64,000 nucleotides of DNA from Peromyscus leucopus (lineage: Eukaryota > Chordata > Mammalia > Rodentia > Cricetidae): the NCBI RefSeq assembly GCF_004664715.2, contig NC_051075.1, positions 88,344,709-88,408,708 on the forward strand. The letters are read 5' to 3'. The position numbers and the translations under genes are program-made. A model generated the notes under the pieces. It saw only the letters and a program-made list of their open reading frames with translations, was not told the origin of the DNA and did no database searches. This document shows positions 1-13,270 of this stretch, in pieces; within the stretch, counting starts at the first letter, position 1; every line of letters begins with the position of its first letter.

Positions 1-2347
1 AAGAGCAATAAAATTGTACCTCAATTTTACTTCAAGACAACTCCAAGAAATTCACCCAGGATCAGAAGTCATTTTCTAGTAATTTCTTATGAAATATTTA
101 TTTGGGGATTATTAATTTAAAAAAAAAAAGTATGGTTTGTTATTGAGGAAAACATTACTAATCACTTGTTTAAGCATGATCAAAATAAGGTTTCTGAAAT
201 TTAAATCTAATATTATTCCCCTAGAATAAAATAAATAATTGTATGTGTTGATATGAGCATATAAACAGCTGTGCCATCACACTATGACCAACACAAGAAA
301 AATACCATTAATTTAAAAGCAAAACTATTACTTAATGATAAAACAGGGTTCTAGTAATCATTGAATAAATTGTTTTCTGTTTGCTTTGTTTTTTATTTTA
401 TCTATATTTATAAAAAGTAATGGCATACAACTTCAAAAATCTAATTTTTTCTAAAATAACAGTAGATACCTATTACAAATGATCAAAAGATACAGTTTAA
501 TGAAATATGTTAAGACAGATTCATGACTGAGCTATTATTGCTTAATCACAAATTCTCTTTTGTCATGTCTTAGCTGACCTAAGCAAATAACCAAAGTTGG
601 TCTAATACTTTAGATTTGTTTCTCTAAAGTGAACAAATCACTAAAATAATTTAAACGTAAAAATTATGAGGTTTGCTTTGTATTTAGATGTTTACACGGT
701 CTAAATCCATGTAAGATGTCGACATCTAAATAGAGTGATTTCAGTGATTCACATTTAGCTATGCTGAGCAAAAGTTGTTCTGTAGATAGTAATGTGGATC
801 CTTGAATAAAAAAGCTGAAAAGTAAAATGTTCTACAAAGAATATTTTCATTCCCCTTGTACTAAGAAGAAGCAATCAAACAAATTTAGAATTACATTCTA
901 TATGAAAGCTCTGAGACCTGCTAATTATATGTACAAAAAAAAATGCCACCAGAAGGAGCTGCAGAGCACCTGACATGCCATAGGTGATAGCTTTCTAAGC
1001 TCAGTACTAAGAGCTTTGTCCCTGGTAACACAAAACATATGATTTAGTAAGCCCCTTATCCTTCATGCCAGGATTGCTAAGAGTAAATGACCACAGCATA
1101 TTAAGAGACATACATTACCAACTTGGCCACACGTCACCAAGATTCGTTGCTATCTGACTTTTCAAAAAGTATTTCCTTTGAGATAATATACAAGGATATT
1201 TTTTACTAGGTGGAGAGTAAAATATTTTGAAATCAACCCAGATTGCATTTTAATCTAAAATTTTAAAAGTTATTACTTTATAGGGACCTTGATTCTTTAA
1301 AGTTTATTAAATTTGCTGGTTAAATTTTAAGTCTTAAAACTAAATTATGTTTAATGTTACTTTCCTTTAAACATCTAAAGACAGTCAATTCCTCTTTAGT
1401 TTCTACCAAACTATTTTAAGTTAAAACAGCCCTTGTAAAACCATATGAAGTAGGTGGGCTATGTAATATTCTTGTGAGAGGGAATACTAGACAGTGATCT
1501 GCCATTTGAGATTGTCAATATTTAAAAATTACCATGAAGCACCAGCACCAATTGAAGTATAATTTTAAAACCTATTCCTTAATAACCTTGTTGATAGTTA
1601 TAGAAAGTTATCAATTTAATATTTTTATCTCAAAGGAGAATTTTGTATAGATAAATACCATCAAAACAAGTTTTATATTTATCTTTCCTGTGTCAAAAAT
1701 CAACTAAGTCTGACTACATTTGAATCATTACACTTAAGGAAGGAATGTTTCAGTTAGATCGAGACTTCTTTTCTAAACTATTTTTTCATTGAACTCCCTG
1801 ACTGCTAACATTTTACAGCTTCATTTGATCTTGGTTAATTCCATTTAAAGATTTTTTTCAATAATTTCTTCCTCTAGATGAGATTTTTTTAAGCAGCATA
1901 TGAATATGTATTCACATGCTCTTTAAATTACTAACAAAAAAATTGGTTTGGAAAGTTACTTTTATTTTCCCATACATAATACTGGTTTCTTCATTCCTTT
2001 CTTTCTTTTTTCCTTTTTGCCCAAAGCATTGCTATCCTTATAAATTTCCCTTTTTATAATATTGCTTTTTATGCACATCTTTAAATTAAATTTTAACAAG
2101 CTCTCAAAGGACCAAATTCTACCCAAATTGTGACTGTTTAATTTTAGCTATCCATGTTAAATATATGTAACTCTGTAGCCTAAAGCAAAACCTTGTATCA
2201 CTGTAAAAAATGAAACAGAAGTTATTGAGGGGAGTTTTATAAAATGATTATATAAACATGGCCACCTACCAAGAAGCTTCTTTACCATTAGGAAAAAAAA
2301 AACCCACTTTATAGTAATACAGATGAACAAACAAACGAACAACATAC
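1..2347 (-). other. Bmp5: Bmp5 intron 1 (5' part)
   Basis: This is AT-rich sequence downstream of the exon 1 donor when read on the minus strand. I see no SINE, LTR or L1 end in it and no long open frame, so it is intronic and unusually free of young repeats for a rodent. Exon 2 is not in the window. Confidence 0.85.
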
Positions 2348-2837
2348 CTAAATTGACAAAGCTCATGACCATGTCAGCATCGTTCAGAAAGTTGGTATCA
2401 TGTAGGCTGGCGAGAGGGGGGCTCTGGGTAGTGAGAGGAATCCTTGGAGATAACTGCACACGGTGAGCATACCCATTGGGAGAGGCTGGGTACCCCTTTC
2501 TTGCCTCCTTGGCCTCTCCTGCCAGGGATACCCTCACCAAGTATTCCGACTCTTCAGGATTCTCCTCGCTGGCCATGGCATTGTACAGATCCAGCATAAA
2601 GAGGGGTGCAGAAGATGCCTGTTTTCCAGGTGAGAACGGCCTGGGTCTGTGAGGCAAACCCAAAATAGAGAGAATTTCCCTCTGTATTTCCCGTCTTTCA
2701 TGGTTCCGCAGTCTTCTATAAATAAAACTGGAGTGAACATGATTGTCTCCCAAACCTCCTTTTGCACAACCCACTTGAACCCAGCCGCTCCAGAGGAAGC
2801 CCACAATACCCCTAAGTAAAAATACAGTCCAACGCAT
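2348..2837 (-). CDS. Bmp5: Bmp5 coding exon 1 (partial CDS, bone morphogenetic protein 5)
   Basis: This exon encodes the N-terminal 163 residues of pre-pro-BMP5, a secreted TGF-beta superfamily ligand of the BMP5/6/7 group that signals through BMP receptors and SMAD1/5/8 in skeletal and soft-tissue development. Residues 1-25 are a hydrophobic signal peptide starting [18 protein letters not shown]. The propeptide follows, with [20 protein letters not shown] at about 27-46, the helix [12 protein letters not shown] at 50-61, [11 protein letters not shown] near 78-88, and [15 protein letters not shown] at the exon end. These match mammalian BMP5 almost residue for residue. The ATG at 2837-2835 fits the known BMP5 N terminus; the frame stays open six codons further upstream, to a TTG, but without another ATG. 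The donor GTATGT begins at 2347 and splits a Val codon (phase 1), as expected. The cysteine-knot domain lies in later exons outside the window. The variable linker at about residues 100-125 differs most from human. Confidence 0.97.
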
Positions 2838-5800
2838 TTTTGTACAAAAAAGCAAAAGTCGGTATTTTTAATCCTTCTTGTCCACTTGAAAATAATAATG
2901 ATCCAGGTTCCTTGGAGGTACGCTCTTCCAGTAGCTGTAAAGTTGTAAAAACAAATTTACCTATTCTTCATGACAGTGATATTTCTGAACACATCAGCCT
3001 CACTCCATTTTCTTCTCCTGTTTTAAATATTTTAAAATACGTCAAGAGTAGTTATTTCTAAGAAAGCTGAAATTCAGATTTCAAATTATCCACAGTTGTT
3101 AAGAACTCTTGCAGTATTGATGTAGCAAAAGCTGGCTAAAATTATTTGATCAAATAACCTATGCATTCCTATGTGAATTTATGATAATCAGGCCTTTGGT
3201 ATTTGAACTGACGAAAGCTGGTCTTCTGATAAACTGTAGCTCCCAAGTTCTCTTCACTGGCTCTGACTTCTTCTCACTGCTTGAACTCTTTCCAAGACAA
3301 ATCCTGAGGTCAGAATCACAGATCTACGCTGATCTGCACCTTGCTGTTAGAATTATATTTGTCCGGCAGCCTAGTGATAACTTGAACATCTCTTGTATGG
3401 TCTCAGTGTAAAACAAGACCCAAGGTTATACTGTTCAAGTAAATGTGTTTCCCTGAGTTTACTTGAAATCCTTCCTGTAAATCCATTCAATCTTTTCTCC
3501 TTCTTACAGTTAATTCCACCTCCAGCAGGCACAAATATACCAGCCCTCTTCAAGAGAGATCTAAGGAGAAATGTAAGCACAACCCTGCTGGGAAAGAAGA
3601 GGCTTCTCATTGTAATTTGAAACTGGTAAAGCAAAAAGAAGTTAACCCTTTTGCTACCAGAAAAGCCTCCATTTTCACAATTTTAGAACCATGCATGTAA
3701 CATACAACAGTAATATGTGGAGTGTACAAGTTCCAGGGAGGGGAAAAGCCAGTTTTCAAGTAGCAGACTGAAAACTTTGCCACCCTTCCATACAGAAATG
3801 TTTTAGGTCTTTAGTGGAATGCATTTAATACACTTCTGTATTAAGTCTCAGGTTGTAGCAAGTTAACTTGGTATGTCTCCGTTCCATACTTGAGATTGTT
3901 TCAGCTCTTGAAAGTCATTACAATTTACTTCCTTAAAAACTGAAAGGACAAAATTTAAAATTGGAATAAATTTACTGATCCTTATTGGTGACCAGTTATT
4001 TTAAAGCAAAAAAGTAGATAATGAATCATTAACAAATATATTCTACTCCAAAAAAAAAAGAGTAGTTATAATAATTCTGGGATGGGAATTAGATAGGTCC
4101 TATTTAACTGTCTATAGAAAAGATTGAAGCAGAAATATATATTTATTTCTGATTAAATCAATGGTTGAAATAGAAATATCTAATATATACTCTAACCATC
4201 CTTAACTTTTTCTTCATTACCACTGAAATGTAGGCATAGCTACAATGAGATATTTAGACGAAGTGTACTCAGTACTTCAAGTTGTGCAAATAAACACCAG
4301 TTGTGCTAAAGATCAAATGCCCTGCGTAACGACACAGATTAAAAGTGGAATTCCGGAACTTTGGTGGGTAGAAGAGAGAAAGTGTGCACCTTTCTAGCAT
4401 GCCATACCTAATCTGAGAAATGAGCAGAGTGTGTGTTTATCCTTAATGGTTAATGCCTTTAAAATTTGGAAGTCTGCAACATTTCTCTGCCTGCTCTAAT
4501 TTTCTTCTCAGGCACACATTTAACCTCAGCGTTTACAGAGCTCTCATTGTCTGGGACAGCATTCCGATAGCAAGGTAAACTTATCGAGTGAATTCTAGAA
4601 CTGTGGTGAAATTTTAATGTTTTTTTTTTTTCTTTGCCTAGAGGTGTCTAGTTTCTTGTTTAATTTCTTTTAGCATATTCCCTCTGCATGAATAAAACAG
4701 TCTTATTTCGCATGGTCTTCAGCTCACTGGTAAATGCAAGACACTGACAGGGCTTCTGAATCCGACTACATACGTCATTTCTCTGGTACAGACTCACTAG
4801 GAAAACTTGACAGGGCAGCTGAATGTTTGCCTCACTGAAAGTTCTGCGTCATCACAGGATGCCACAGCAGTCATAGCAGCAGCCCAGATGCTGACACACA
4901 GGCATTGTTGTAAAAAGGAGACATCACGAGGAAGGGAAGCCATGCAGACTTGCAGTGACCAGATCCCATTATAATAAGCAGTAGTTTGAACTGCTAAAAC
5001 TCCTGAGATTATTTGCTTTAGCATCCAAACCAAACAGCAAATTCTGGTCACCAGTACACATTCAGATCGATTACTCCTTTGTGCTTATAAAACATACTAC
5101 AGATCAAGTAGGCTATGGTTTTACTCTCAGTTTTAAAATACATTTCAAAGCTGTGAATTTGCTTTATGATTTTACAGAGTAAAGTCAGCTGCACTAAATG
5201 AAGAACAATTCCTATTACATATGTTTTGATTTTTTTTCCCTAAGATACATTTGAAAAATGAAAATAAAACTGGATGTCACAAGCCTCAAAATTTTTTCCT
5301 GAGCCATAATTTATAATACCAATCAGGATAATTATAATTTAATGGTTTACCCAGGCATACAGCCTTCCAAGTATTGGCATTAAGTTGTTAACAGGCTCGG
5401 TCAGATTTCAGTATCTACTCTATCCCTACCTCCCTTCCAATACAGACTAGACTTAGCCCACATTCATTTTTCAAAAGATCAATAAGAGGAGAAAAATAAA
5501 ACATAGTCTAAGACTAAACAGGAAGTGCTAGCTGCTATATGAAAAGTTAGAATCACTTTCAACTGAAAGTAAATGTGTTTTTACCACATCTCCATACCAG
5601 GATAGATTTAGACCTAAGCATTTGAGAGCAACTTGAAAGATAAAGTAGATTTTGTGCCTGCAAACTCAGAAGGATCCACGTTTCTGAGTACATAGGATAC
5701 AGGGGACTGGACGTGCAGTGTCGTCACACACAGGAAAGAGGTGAGATTAGGAGACAGACCTGGCTCATCACAAGAGTTACTCTTAACGATCACCAAGAGG

Positions 5801-6246
5801 CACTTCCACAAAAACCCACTCCCTCCCTTGCGGCTTTGCAACAGCCAAGCAGCCTCTCCACAGGTCACTTCTTTGGAAGTTTCTTTTCCCGTGGAAATCT
5901 GATGCCTTTGTCTCTGGATCTGTGAAGCAATCATACCCAATTTACCAATCTCAGCTTTCCCAGTTTCTCAAAAGAAACTTATTCGATGGATAGGGGAAGC
6001 ATTTGTAAATCTTTTCTGTTTTAGAACTTGCTTCTCATCTCTCTTGAGCTTGGGTTATTGTCGTTTTGATGTAGAAACCCAGTAGTATCTGGAAGGGGTA
6101 AAGTTGGCAGGTATCTATCTATAAGACCATTTAAATGGCTGGTGGAACTGGCAGCAAAGAGAATTCTGGGAAGGCATCTACAAGAGTCCATAGTGTCCAG
6201 AGGAGGGCAGAGCAATGCTGCAAAACCACTCTTGGACAGGTTTTGG
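2838..6246 (-). promoter_or_regulatory. Bmp5: Bmp5 5' UTR and promoter-proximal flank (start site not resolved)
   Basis: This sequence lies directly upstream of the Bmp5 ATG on the minus strand and must contain the 5' UTR and proximal promoter. I cannot place the transcription start from sequence alone. There is no CpG-island character and no recognisable interspersed repeat across 3.4 kb, which suggests constraint. The short open frames here look incidental. Confidence 0.5.
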
Positions 6247-6247
6247 G

Positions 6248-6280
<33 letters not shown>
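6247..6280. repeat. (TTG)n microsatellite
   Basis: About eleven consecutive TTG triplets. This alone accounts for the poly-Cys and poly-Gln short frames at this spot. Confidence 0.95.
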
Positions 6281-6599
6281 GGTTGGTTTTGTTTTGTTTG
6301 GGGGAGGGGGTTTCTTGAGAAAATAAAGCAACAATTAGCCACTGAAAAGTAGACATTCTTAGTGAAACATCAGTCTCATGATTCCATAACTACTAGATTC
6401 CAATTCTGTCAGTGTTAGACAATTGCTATGACTCAGAAAGAAAAAAAAATGTGTAACTAGTTACATTCACATTCATAAAATCCTCTGCTCTATTATTACA
6501 GGGAAATTCTATTGAATTAAAGTTGCCCTTGATAGATGTGATTAATATCTGTTCCTGTCAGCAAATACCTCATTCTTTTGAGTAGCAATGACTTGTCTT

Positions 6600-7098
6600 A
6601 TTTTTGTAGCAGTTAATCTTGTTGTCAATTTGACGGAATCTGGGATCAGCTAAGAGACACGATTCTCAGTGAGTCTGCAGCTGTCTACTGGATCATGACC
6701 CGAAGGGGAAAGCATTACGCAGAGTGAGTGCCCTTCAACAGGCACTCTAGATATAAAGTCCTGTTTCCGATGCTTGACTTCCTTTTTGGTGCATGCATCT
6801 ACTCTGCAGCAGTTTCTGCTGCTACTGCTGCCATCCTTTCTGACCATCACAACCCAGATGCTTTGGTCTTTCCATGTGGATTGAAGACCAGCAGTTCTGC
6901 AGGAATCCTCAAGCCTTCTGTGCCATATGGAAACTGCTGAGAAATCCATACCATGGACTGAGTAGGTACTGGGTTGTCCATCTCACCAAAGCACAGGCTG
7001 TCATCACGTAACATCAGATAACCCACCTATATCACATATCCATCTAATTAATACCCGTTCTACCAGCTTGGTTTCTCTAGAGAACTCTAATTAGTATA
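6600..7098 (+). mobile_element. MaLR/MLT1-like LTR
   Basis: It begins with a GTTAATCTTGTTGTCAATTT-type start and ends with GGTTTCTCTAGAGAACTCTA followed by an AATTAGTATA tail, the hallmark ends of MLT1-type ERVL-MaLR LTRs (GTTAAT..CAACTTGAC start; CTCTAGAGAACCCTGACTAAT end). The middle is diverged. The subfamily is not assigned. Confidence 0.55.
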
Positions 7099-7619
7099 AT
7101 GTGTTTGGTTTGGGCCCTCGTGCTGTTTTTATGGCCCATATTGCAATGCAAGAAACTCTAAAAATGATGACAGTATATTAATTAGATTTTAGCAATAATG
7201 AAAAGTGCAAAGTCTCAGCAAAATGGAGTTGCATAGAGGGCCGACAGACAGTGTGGAGCATGGAGAAAAGCACTAAGCAAGGCATGTAAATGAGTGCCAG
7301 AGTTCAAGTTCTTAAACTCACACTGCTGCTCACACTTCACACTCTTGCAGATGGTTGACTCTAACCAATATATTGGACAATTCGAAATTTGTTAAGAGTG
7401 TGACATTTCAATGGGATGGCTGCCAATTTACCCCAATAATTCCCATTAACAACAAGATAACCCTCGGAAGAAAATAAAGTTCATAAATGTCACTACTGAT
7501 TGTCAAAATGATACAATTTAGAGGGAATATCAAAATTACATAATGCAAAATTGCTTTAACTACATGACTATAGCTTTTCACAGTATTTTTTGTTATAGTA
7601 AATACAAAACATTTTGTTG
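7099..7619. other. Intergenic, nothing recognised
   Basis: Unique-looking AT-rich sequence with no gene, repeat or RNA that I can support. Confidence 0.5.
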
Positions 7620-7826
7620 TGGTCTGGAGAGATGGCTCAGTGGTTAAGAGCATATACTACTGTTGCAGAAGACCCAGGTTTGGTTCCCAACATCCATGTG
7701 GCAATTGGATCCAGCCAGAGGATTCCTTCTTCTGGCCTCTGCGGGGACCAGGCACACAAGTGCTGCACTTACCTACATGCAGGTGAGATATTCATACACA
7801 TAAAAATGAACAAATCCTAAAAATAA
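7620..7826 (+). mobile_element. B2/B3-type SINE
   Basis: It starts with GGTCTGGAGAGATGGCTCAG, the tRNA-derived B2/B3 head containing the A box, followed by the B-box-like GGTTTGGTTCC. The body contains TTCTTCTGGCCTCTG and the tail is AT-rich. Confidence 0.9.
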
Positions 7827-10304
7827 CTTCATGGAATTTTCCTCAGAAGCATTGCGATAAATTTAAAGCCTAAGAAAGTATCCTCAAATGTTACAGAAAG
7901 TGTCCATTAACAATTTTTTAAATTATACATATATGCAAATCCTCTGCAGATTAAGAGAATATGGGTTTTGCTTTGTAATGTACAATATCCTTAGAAAATA
8001 TAATAATGAGTAACATAGATAATAACTAATATTTGAGCTGTAATTATGTAAAAATCCCTCTAACAGAAGTTTTCTGATAGGGATGAACATAAGAATTACC
8101 ACTTGTAGTCAGGAGGATAGTTTAAGAAATGCCAATAGTGAGCCATGTAAAGACCAAGGAGGTCACAATTTTTGATAGGGACTCAAACACTTTTAAATTA
8201 TTAATATGTATCAAAGTTGAAAACCCTCAACAAATATTCTGGGACAAATGTAAATGACTGTACATTAAAAGAACTATGTTTCATGGTTATAATAAACAGG
8301 TGTCCAAATAAGAGTAAGTTTTTTAAATTGTTCATTGATTCTTAATAAGATTTCATTGTTTTTAATGAATGTTATTTAAGTAAATATACAGTGTTTATTT
8401 CAGAAAGCTTTTTATGGAATCCATACTCTAAATACTAGCTTTCTAGACATATAGAAATAAACAGTCTATGCTTTTCCTACAGGTCAGCTGCTTCTAAAAA
8501 GATTTGCTCAGGTATTGATATTTAAATTCAGAGTGAAAATGCAGTTTCCTACACAAAGTCTGCAGTAGGCCGTAACATAGATACAGATCAATTTTAAAAC
8601 GGTGTCTATTTACTACACGATTCTGCTTCATTAGCAGAGCTTTCTAGAGCTATCGTGTGCATCATCAGGCCTCCTCCATTACATTACACAATTCGATTGG
8701 AAATCCAGTCATCTGAGCCTTCACACCTAGATTAAATATGCTCAGTTTCGGAGGGTTCAGACTCTCATTGTCTAGAGGGGCACGTGCGTACACATTTCTG
8801 ACACAATGTGCAAGGTTTCTTCTCAACTTTCCCTTTACGGGATCTCTTCTTCCCCATCTTCCCTGTCCCAAGTTACTTTCTGTATTTAAGTCCTGTTGTT
8901 TCTGTTTTTATACTTTTCATTTTCTCTCTTTTTGATCTGTTCCTCCATTTACGATAAACTGTATCTGTGCCCCTAATTTTAAAAGCCTTATCATCCCCCA
9001 TCCACCCACCCCAGCCCCCAGCCCTGTCCTCTTATCTGGAACTCTCTCTCAAGTGTCACTGTTTTCTTTATCTCTCACCTCTGGCCAGCACTCTTCCCGG
9101 AGAGCAGGATTTTCCTCTGCCCTCCACCTTCTTTCTTCTTCCTCCAGAGCTGCCGAATCAGTTTATCTTCTCCAGTCACACAGTCCTTAGCACAAGAGTG
9201 ATGACAGTAAGTTACCATCTGACAAAAATGCAGTTTTCAGGCTCAGATAGGATCCTTTGGAAAAATAACTGTTAAAACACTTCTGACGAAAATTAAAACT
9301 ACAGTAGTGAAAATAATAACATCAGATAGTAACAGTAAAATCCAAGGAAATAGCTCAAATTATTTATTATCACTGACGTTCTAGCTAATGTCACTCCACA
9401 CTTGGAGTAAAGAATAATTGTCCCTGGGCTGAAAGCATAGCATCTTGCTTTCAATATGTTTAATCCTAATTTGTGGCACATTCGTGTTAATACAGAGCTC
9501 TAAGTCAACACACAATATAATTTCATGCTAGGTCACATCAATGTCTTTTTAAGACCTTTTAATACCCTTCTAGAAAACTTTTCTAGGTGTAATGTCTGTC
9601 AATAGTTTATTACCTTCCAACCATTTTAGAGACACAAAGTTAAGCTGAATTGTGAATCATTTCTACTGTTATTCTGGAATTCTTCACATGGAAATAAACT
9701 ACTTATTGCACATAGGTTTTTGTTGTTATTTACCATTATATGCTGGATATCAAATAGAAAATTATACTAACATCAACAAACTTTACATATTAATTGACAA
9801 GCCTCACCAACAGGCTTGCACATATTTTTAAACATGCTTTTTAAAATCAGTGAGAAAGCCTTTCTTGGACATAGATTAGTATAACAACATTCAGTAAACA
9901 GTGAAGCAAATGGCGACAAAACTGGTCGGGCTTTTAGGAGCCCTCTAGGTAGCTTAAAGCAGTTTAAACATTTTCAACTTTCTTCAATCTTCAGATGTCA
10001 ATGGGCTTTTGGCTCCACAGTTTTGAGTACAAGAATCTGTTAGCATAACTTCCTCCCCAAACTGTATAGATCATTCCCATACATTAATATCAGAATCACT
10101 TAGGCAAATAAAACCAGTAAGTACAGAGCATGACCTTTAAAATTCATTGTCAATAATAGGGATGCTATTATCTTTGCAATTATCCAAATGCTGCCAGAAT
10201 CTTTCCACCAACTAACTATCACTTAATGTGCCTAAAGAATATCATAACATTCTTTTGTCCTTTTACTTATTTCTTTTCTACACCCATGAGTTGTGCAAGG
10301 ACTT

Positions 10305-10500
10305 GTAATGGTGTAGTGTTTAAACAAAGAATCTGCTTGAGATGTACAACCAGGAAACTAGGCTGCCATCTTACTGTCTGAATGGCTTTGGAATCACACA
10401 ACCAGAGGGTAACCAGAAACAGTAATTTAACTGAACTAGTTTCCTCAAGGATGAAATGAGAGAAAAATCTCTTACTGTGAAGTGTTGAATTCATTAGGTA
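10305..10500 (+). mobile_element. MIR-like ancient SINE
   Basis: The order of motifs matches a degraded MIR: a TGGTGTAGTGTTTAAACA head, a central TGGAATCACAC block and AGTTTCCTCAAGGATGAAATG (MIR core AGTTTCCTCATCTGTAAAATG). It is heavily diverged. Confidence 0.5.
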
Positions 10501-11604
10501 AGAGGATGTATGAGAATATGTTTCATAAGTGTCAGTATTTCATAGCTTGTTACCATGGCCCAGTAAAATTGAAATTCTTTTTCACTTTGGTATTGGTTGT
10601 CCCACACTGACAAACTAAGACATGGTGTTTATATTCTTTAATCAGTTAATCAGAGAAAAAGAATATACCATTCTCTGAAATAACATTGTCATGTCTGTAG
10701 ATAATACAACAACCAGAATTTTTAGTATATCTTTCTGCACAATCTGCTCACATTTTGAAAGATATACAGCCTTTTCCCCTTTCATGACATTCTGTCACAA
10801 TTTTATCGGTCCATCTCAAATCTGTTCCACAAGAATTCTAGAGCAGAAAATAAATTATTTAAGAAATAATTCTTAAAAACTTCATTATCTAACTGCTCTA
10901 TCACTCACCAATAGTTAAACATACAGCGCACATTTGTTCTGAAGTTCTCGATGGCTGTTGACGAATATAGTCAGCTTAGAAACAAGGTATTTCTTTGGCT
11001 TTGAGTCAAGTCAGCATTGTACAACCAACCCTGGGCTGAGAAAGGGGGTTTCTAACGCCCAGAGGTAACAGATAGCAAGGATGTGATGGCTGCCTGTAGA
11101 GGCATTTACTCAGCTTACTTTGAACCACAGAATTGATTCATGTACTAGATTTGCTACCATCTATAATGCTACATGTGCTAAAAAATTACTTAACACTTCC
11201 ACATGTTTCTTTGTTTAAAAACTCTGGTTATTAATAATATATTTAGAAGAATATTGTGATTCTCAATAACATAGTATGAGGATATTCTTTTATAACACTA
11301 AAGCAATCATAACAGCATTTATAATGCATTATTCACAACATTCCCATGGCAGATGTTTAATTTTCACACCTTCACTGCAATTATTTAAAAAAAACTATTT
11401 AGCATGCTACTGTGCATTTAGAATAAATGAAACTATTAGTGACATGGAAATACAGTATGCAACATTTTCCAAGCAAATTCTACCATGAAGTAACTTATTT
11501 AAGCACCTGGTTACTGTTATGCAAAACATATTCTAAGACTGACCCTCCACCAGAATGTTTTAAGGGAGAATCAATCTGTATTAAACTACTTAGAGAGACA
11601 AAAT

Positions 11605-11780
11605 AATGTGGTGATTAAGAAGTGTGTTCTCAGAAAACAGACAGAATGGAAATGCTGGTCCTGTGTTCCATAGCTTTGTAATCACATATTGCCTGAGTTT
11701 CCTGGTCTTTAAGATAAAGATATGATACCTCCTATCATATAAGATTTTATAAAGATTGAGCAAATTAATAAGCATAGGAA
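11605..11780 (+). mobile_element. MIR ancient SINE
   Basis: Clear MIR order: GTGGTGATTAAGAAGTGTG head, TGAGTTTCCTGGTCTTTAAG core, GATACCTCCTATCATATAAG and an AGATTGAGCAAATTAATAAG end. This is an ancient mammalian repeat kept in otherwise unique sequence. Confidence 0.78.
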
Positions 11781-12131
11781 GATTTTAGTTGGGGTGTATA
11801 GGAAAAAAAGATTTAGCATGGGAATTAGCACTCATTAAATAATAATGATAGATACCTTTAGATTTCACTGTCTTCTATAGAATTCTTTCAAGTATTATTA
11901 CACTGTGACAGCTAGAAGCCATTTGTTGGAAAGAAAGCTCCTATCTATAGTAAATAATCAGCCAAAACATTTATTCCCTCAAGAACATTTTCTTCTGCCA
12001 ATGACCCATGACAATACTAGCCAGTATTTACCAAATGCCCCAAAGGAGCTATAACCAAACATGTAGTGAGTGCTCTTCAACTGAAAAGATGGTCTCACAT
12101 TTCAATTAAATAAATTCTTTAAGAAATACTA

Positions 12132-12242
12132 GCTGGGGATTTAGCTCAGTGGTAAAGCGCTTGCCTAGCAAGTTCAAGGCCCTGGGTTCGGTCCTCAGCT
12201 CCAACAAAAAAAAAAAAAAAAAAAAGAAAAAAGAAAGAAAGA
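12132..12242 (+). mobile_element. ID SINE with A-rich tail
   Basis: The Ala-tRNA-derived ID body reads GGGGATTTAGCTCAGTGGTA followed by AGCGCTTGCCTAGCA, then a long A/GAAA tail. An 11-bp target duplication AAGAAATACTA flanks it (12121-12131 and 12243-12253). Confidence 0.95.
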
Positions 12243-12253
12243 AAGAAATACTA

Positions 12254-12747
12254 TATATAGGTAAGTAGTGCTAGCAAGAGTCCAATGCATAGAGTCAATC
12301 CCTGACTTGGAATTTTCTTCTGTCACTGAAAAACCAACGTCACTTTGATTGTCTCTGGGGCTCTTTTCCACTGGGAGGCAAGGAAGTAGAAGAGTGATGA
12401 AATTAAAACTAGTCTATCCTGTGCTGTCTTAGAAATGCTGGTTATGTTATGTTGTTAAAGGAATTTTAAATTAAAAATGTCAGTTAAAAACTCATTGTCA
12501 CTAACACATATAATTAAAAAATTAATGCATTTTATCCTTTTTCACAAAATTGAATATTAAAAATTATTTCGATTCACCAACTAAAAATAACTATCATTCT
12601 AACACATAGTAACCTTGTTTGAGATTTATTTAAAATTGAAAATGCTCTGTGGAGTTCATTGATTACATCATGTAGTATTTCCAAATACAATAATTTCATA
12701 CCATTTATATATAGTAGATAGAAATAAATAAAATTCCCAAGTTCAAA
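12254..12747. other. Intergenic, nothing recognised
   Basis: AT-rich sequence between two ID elements with no feature that I can support. Confidence 0.5.
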
Positions 12748-12758
12748 ACTGTAATCAC

Positions 12759-12839
12759 GGGTTGGGGGTTTAGCTCAGTGGTAGAGCGCTTGCCTAGCAA
12801 GCACAAGGCCCTGGGTTTGAGCCTCAGCTCAAAAAAAAA
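12759..12839 (+). mobile_element. ID SINE
   Basis: An ID body, GGGGGTTTAGCTCAGTGGTA then GAGCGCTTGCCTAGCA, with a short A tail. An imperfect 13-bp duplication (AAACTGTAATCAC and AAACCGTAGTCAC) flanks it. It is in the same orientation as the ID 0.6 kb upstream. Confidence 0.93.
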
Positions 12840-13167
12840 CCGTAGTCACAACAAATGGGATCATTTACTTTCTTCTTACATACGTAAGAATAGAAATGTA
12901 AGTCCTTGGGTGTTCGGACAAATTCAAAACTAAACTCCTGGTACTGCATTAGACCTGTGATGTCAAGCTTTAATTAAGATATTAACAGTCCATGACACTG
13001 TTGCAAGACTGTGGAAAGCAATGAGTTTTTATCCAAATATTGACGGGCTCTGACTATTAATGATATTACAAAGCATCACTATAATAGTATTCTCCTTAAG
13101 ACACTCGGTCACTTTGGAGTAACTAGTTTACTAGGGTAAACCAATAACTCTTACTTTAAGAAAACTA

Positions 13168-13270
13168 AAGCTGGAAAGATTGCTCAGTGGCTAACAGTGC
13201 ATATTACTCTCAAAAAAACACCTGAGTTCAGTTCCTAGTAGCGACATTAGGCTTAAAAAAATAAATAAAA
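13168..13270 (+). mobile_element. B2/B3-type SINE, short
   Basis: The head GCTGGAAAGATTGCTCAGTG and a B-box-like GAGTTCAGTTCCTAG are visible. The 3' part is deleted and ends in AAATAAATAAAA. Confidence 0.75.

Larger units (their letters stand above)
7827..12120. other. Intergenic, mostly unique sequence
   Basis: This is AT-rich and repeat-poor. Apart from the two MIR-like segments listed separately, I see no young SINE, LTR or L1. No coding exon was recognised. Confidence 0.5.

Noticed and set aside
2534..2806. 90-residue minus-strand frame overlapping Bmp5
   Set aside because: It is a shifted-frame shadow of the Bmp5 exon.
2838..2855. N-terminal extension of Bmp5 to an upstream in-frame TTG
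   Set aside because: There is no ATG in the extension, and the ATG at 2837 gives the expected signal peptide.
3371..3634. 87-residue minus-strand frame in the Bmp5 upstream region as an upstream gene
   Set aside because: No recognisable domain, no splice logic, and it may lie in the 5' UTR; treated as incidental.
12132..12839. tRNA-Ala-like sequences
   Set aside because: They are ID SINEs with A tails and target duplications, not functional tRNA genes.
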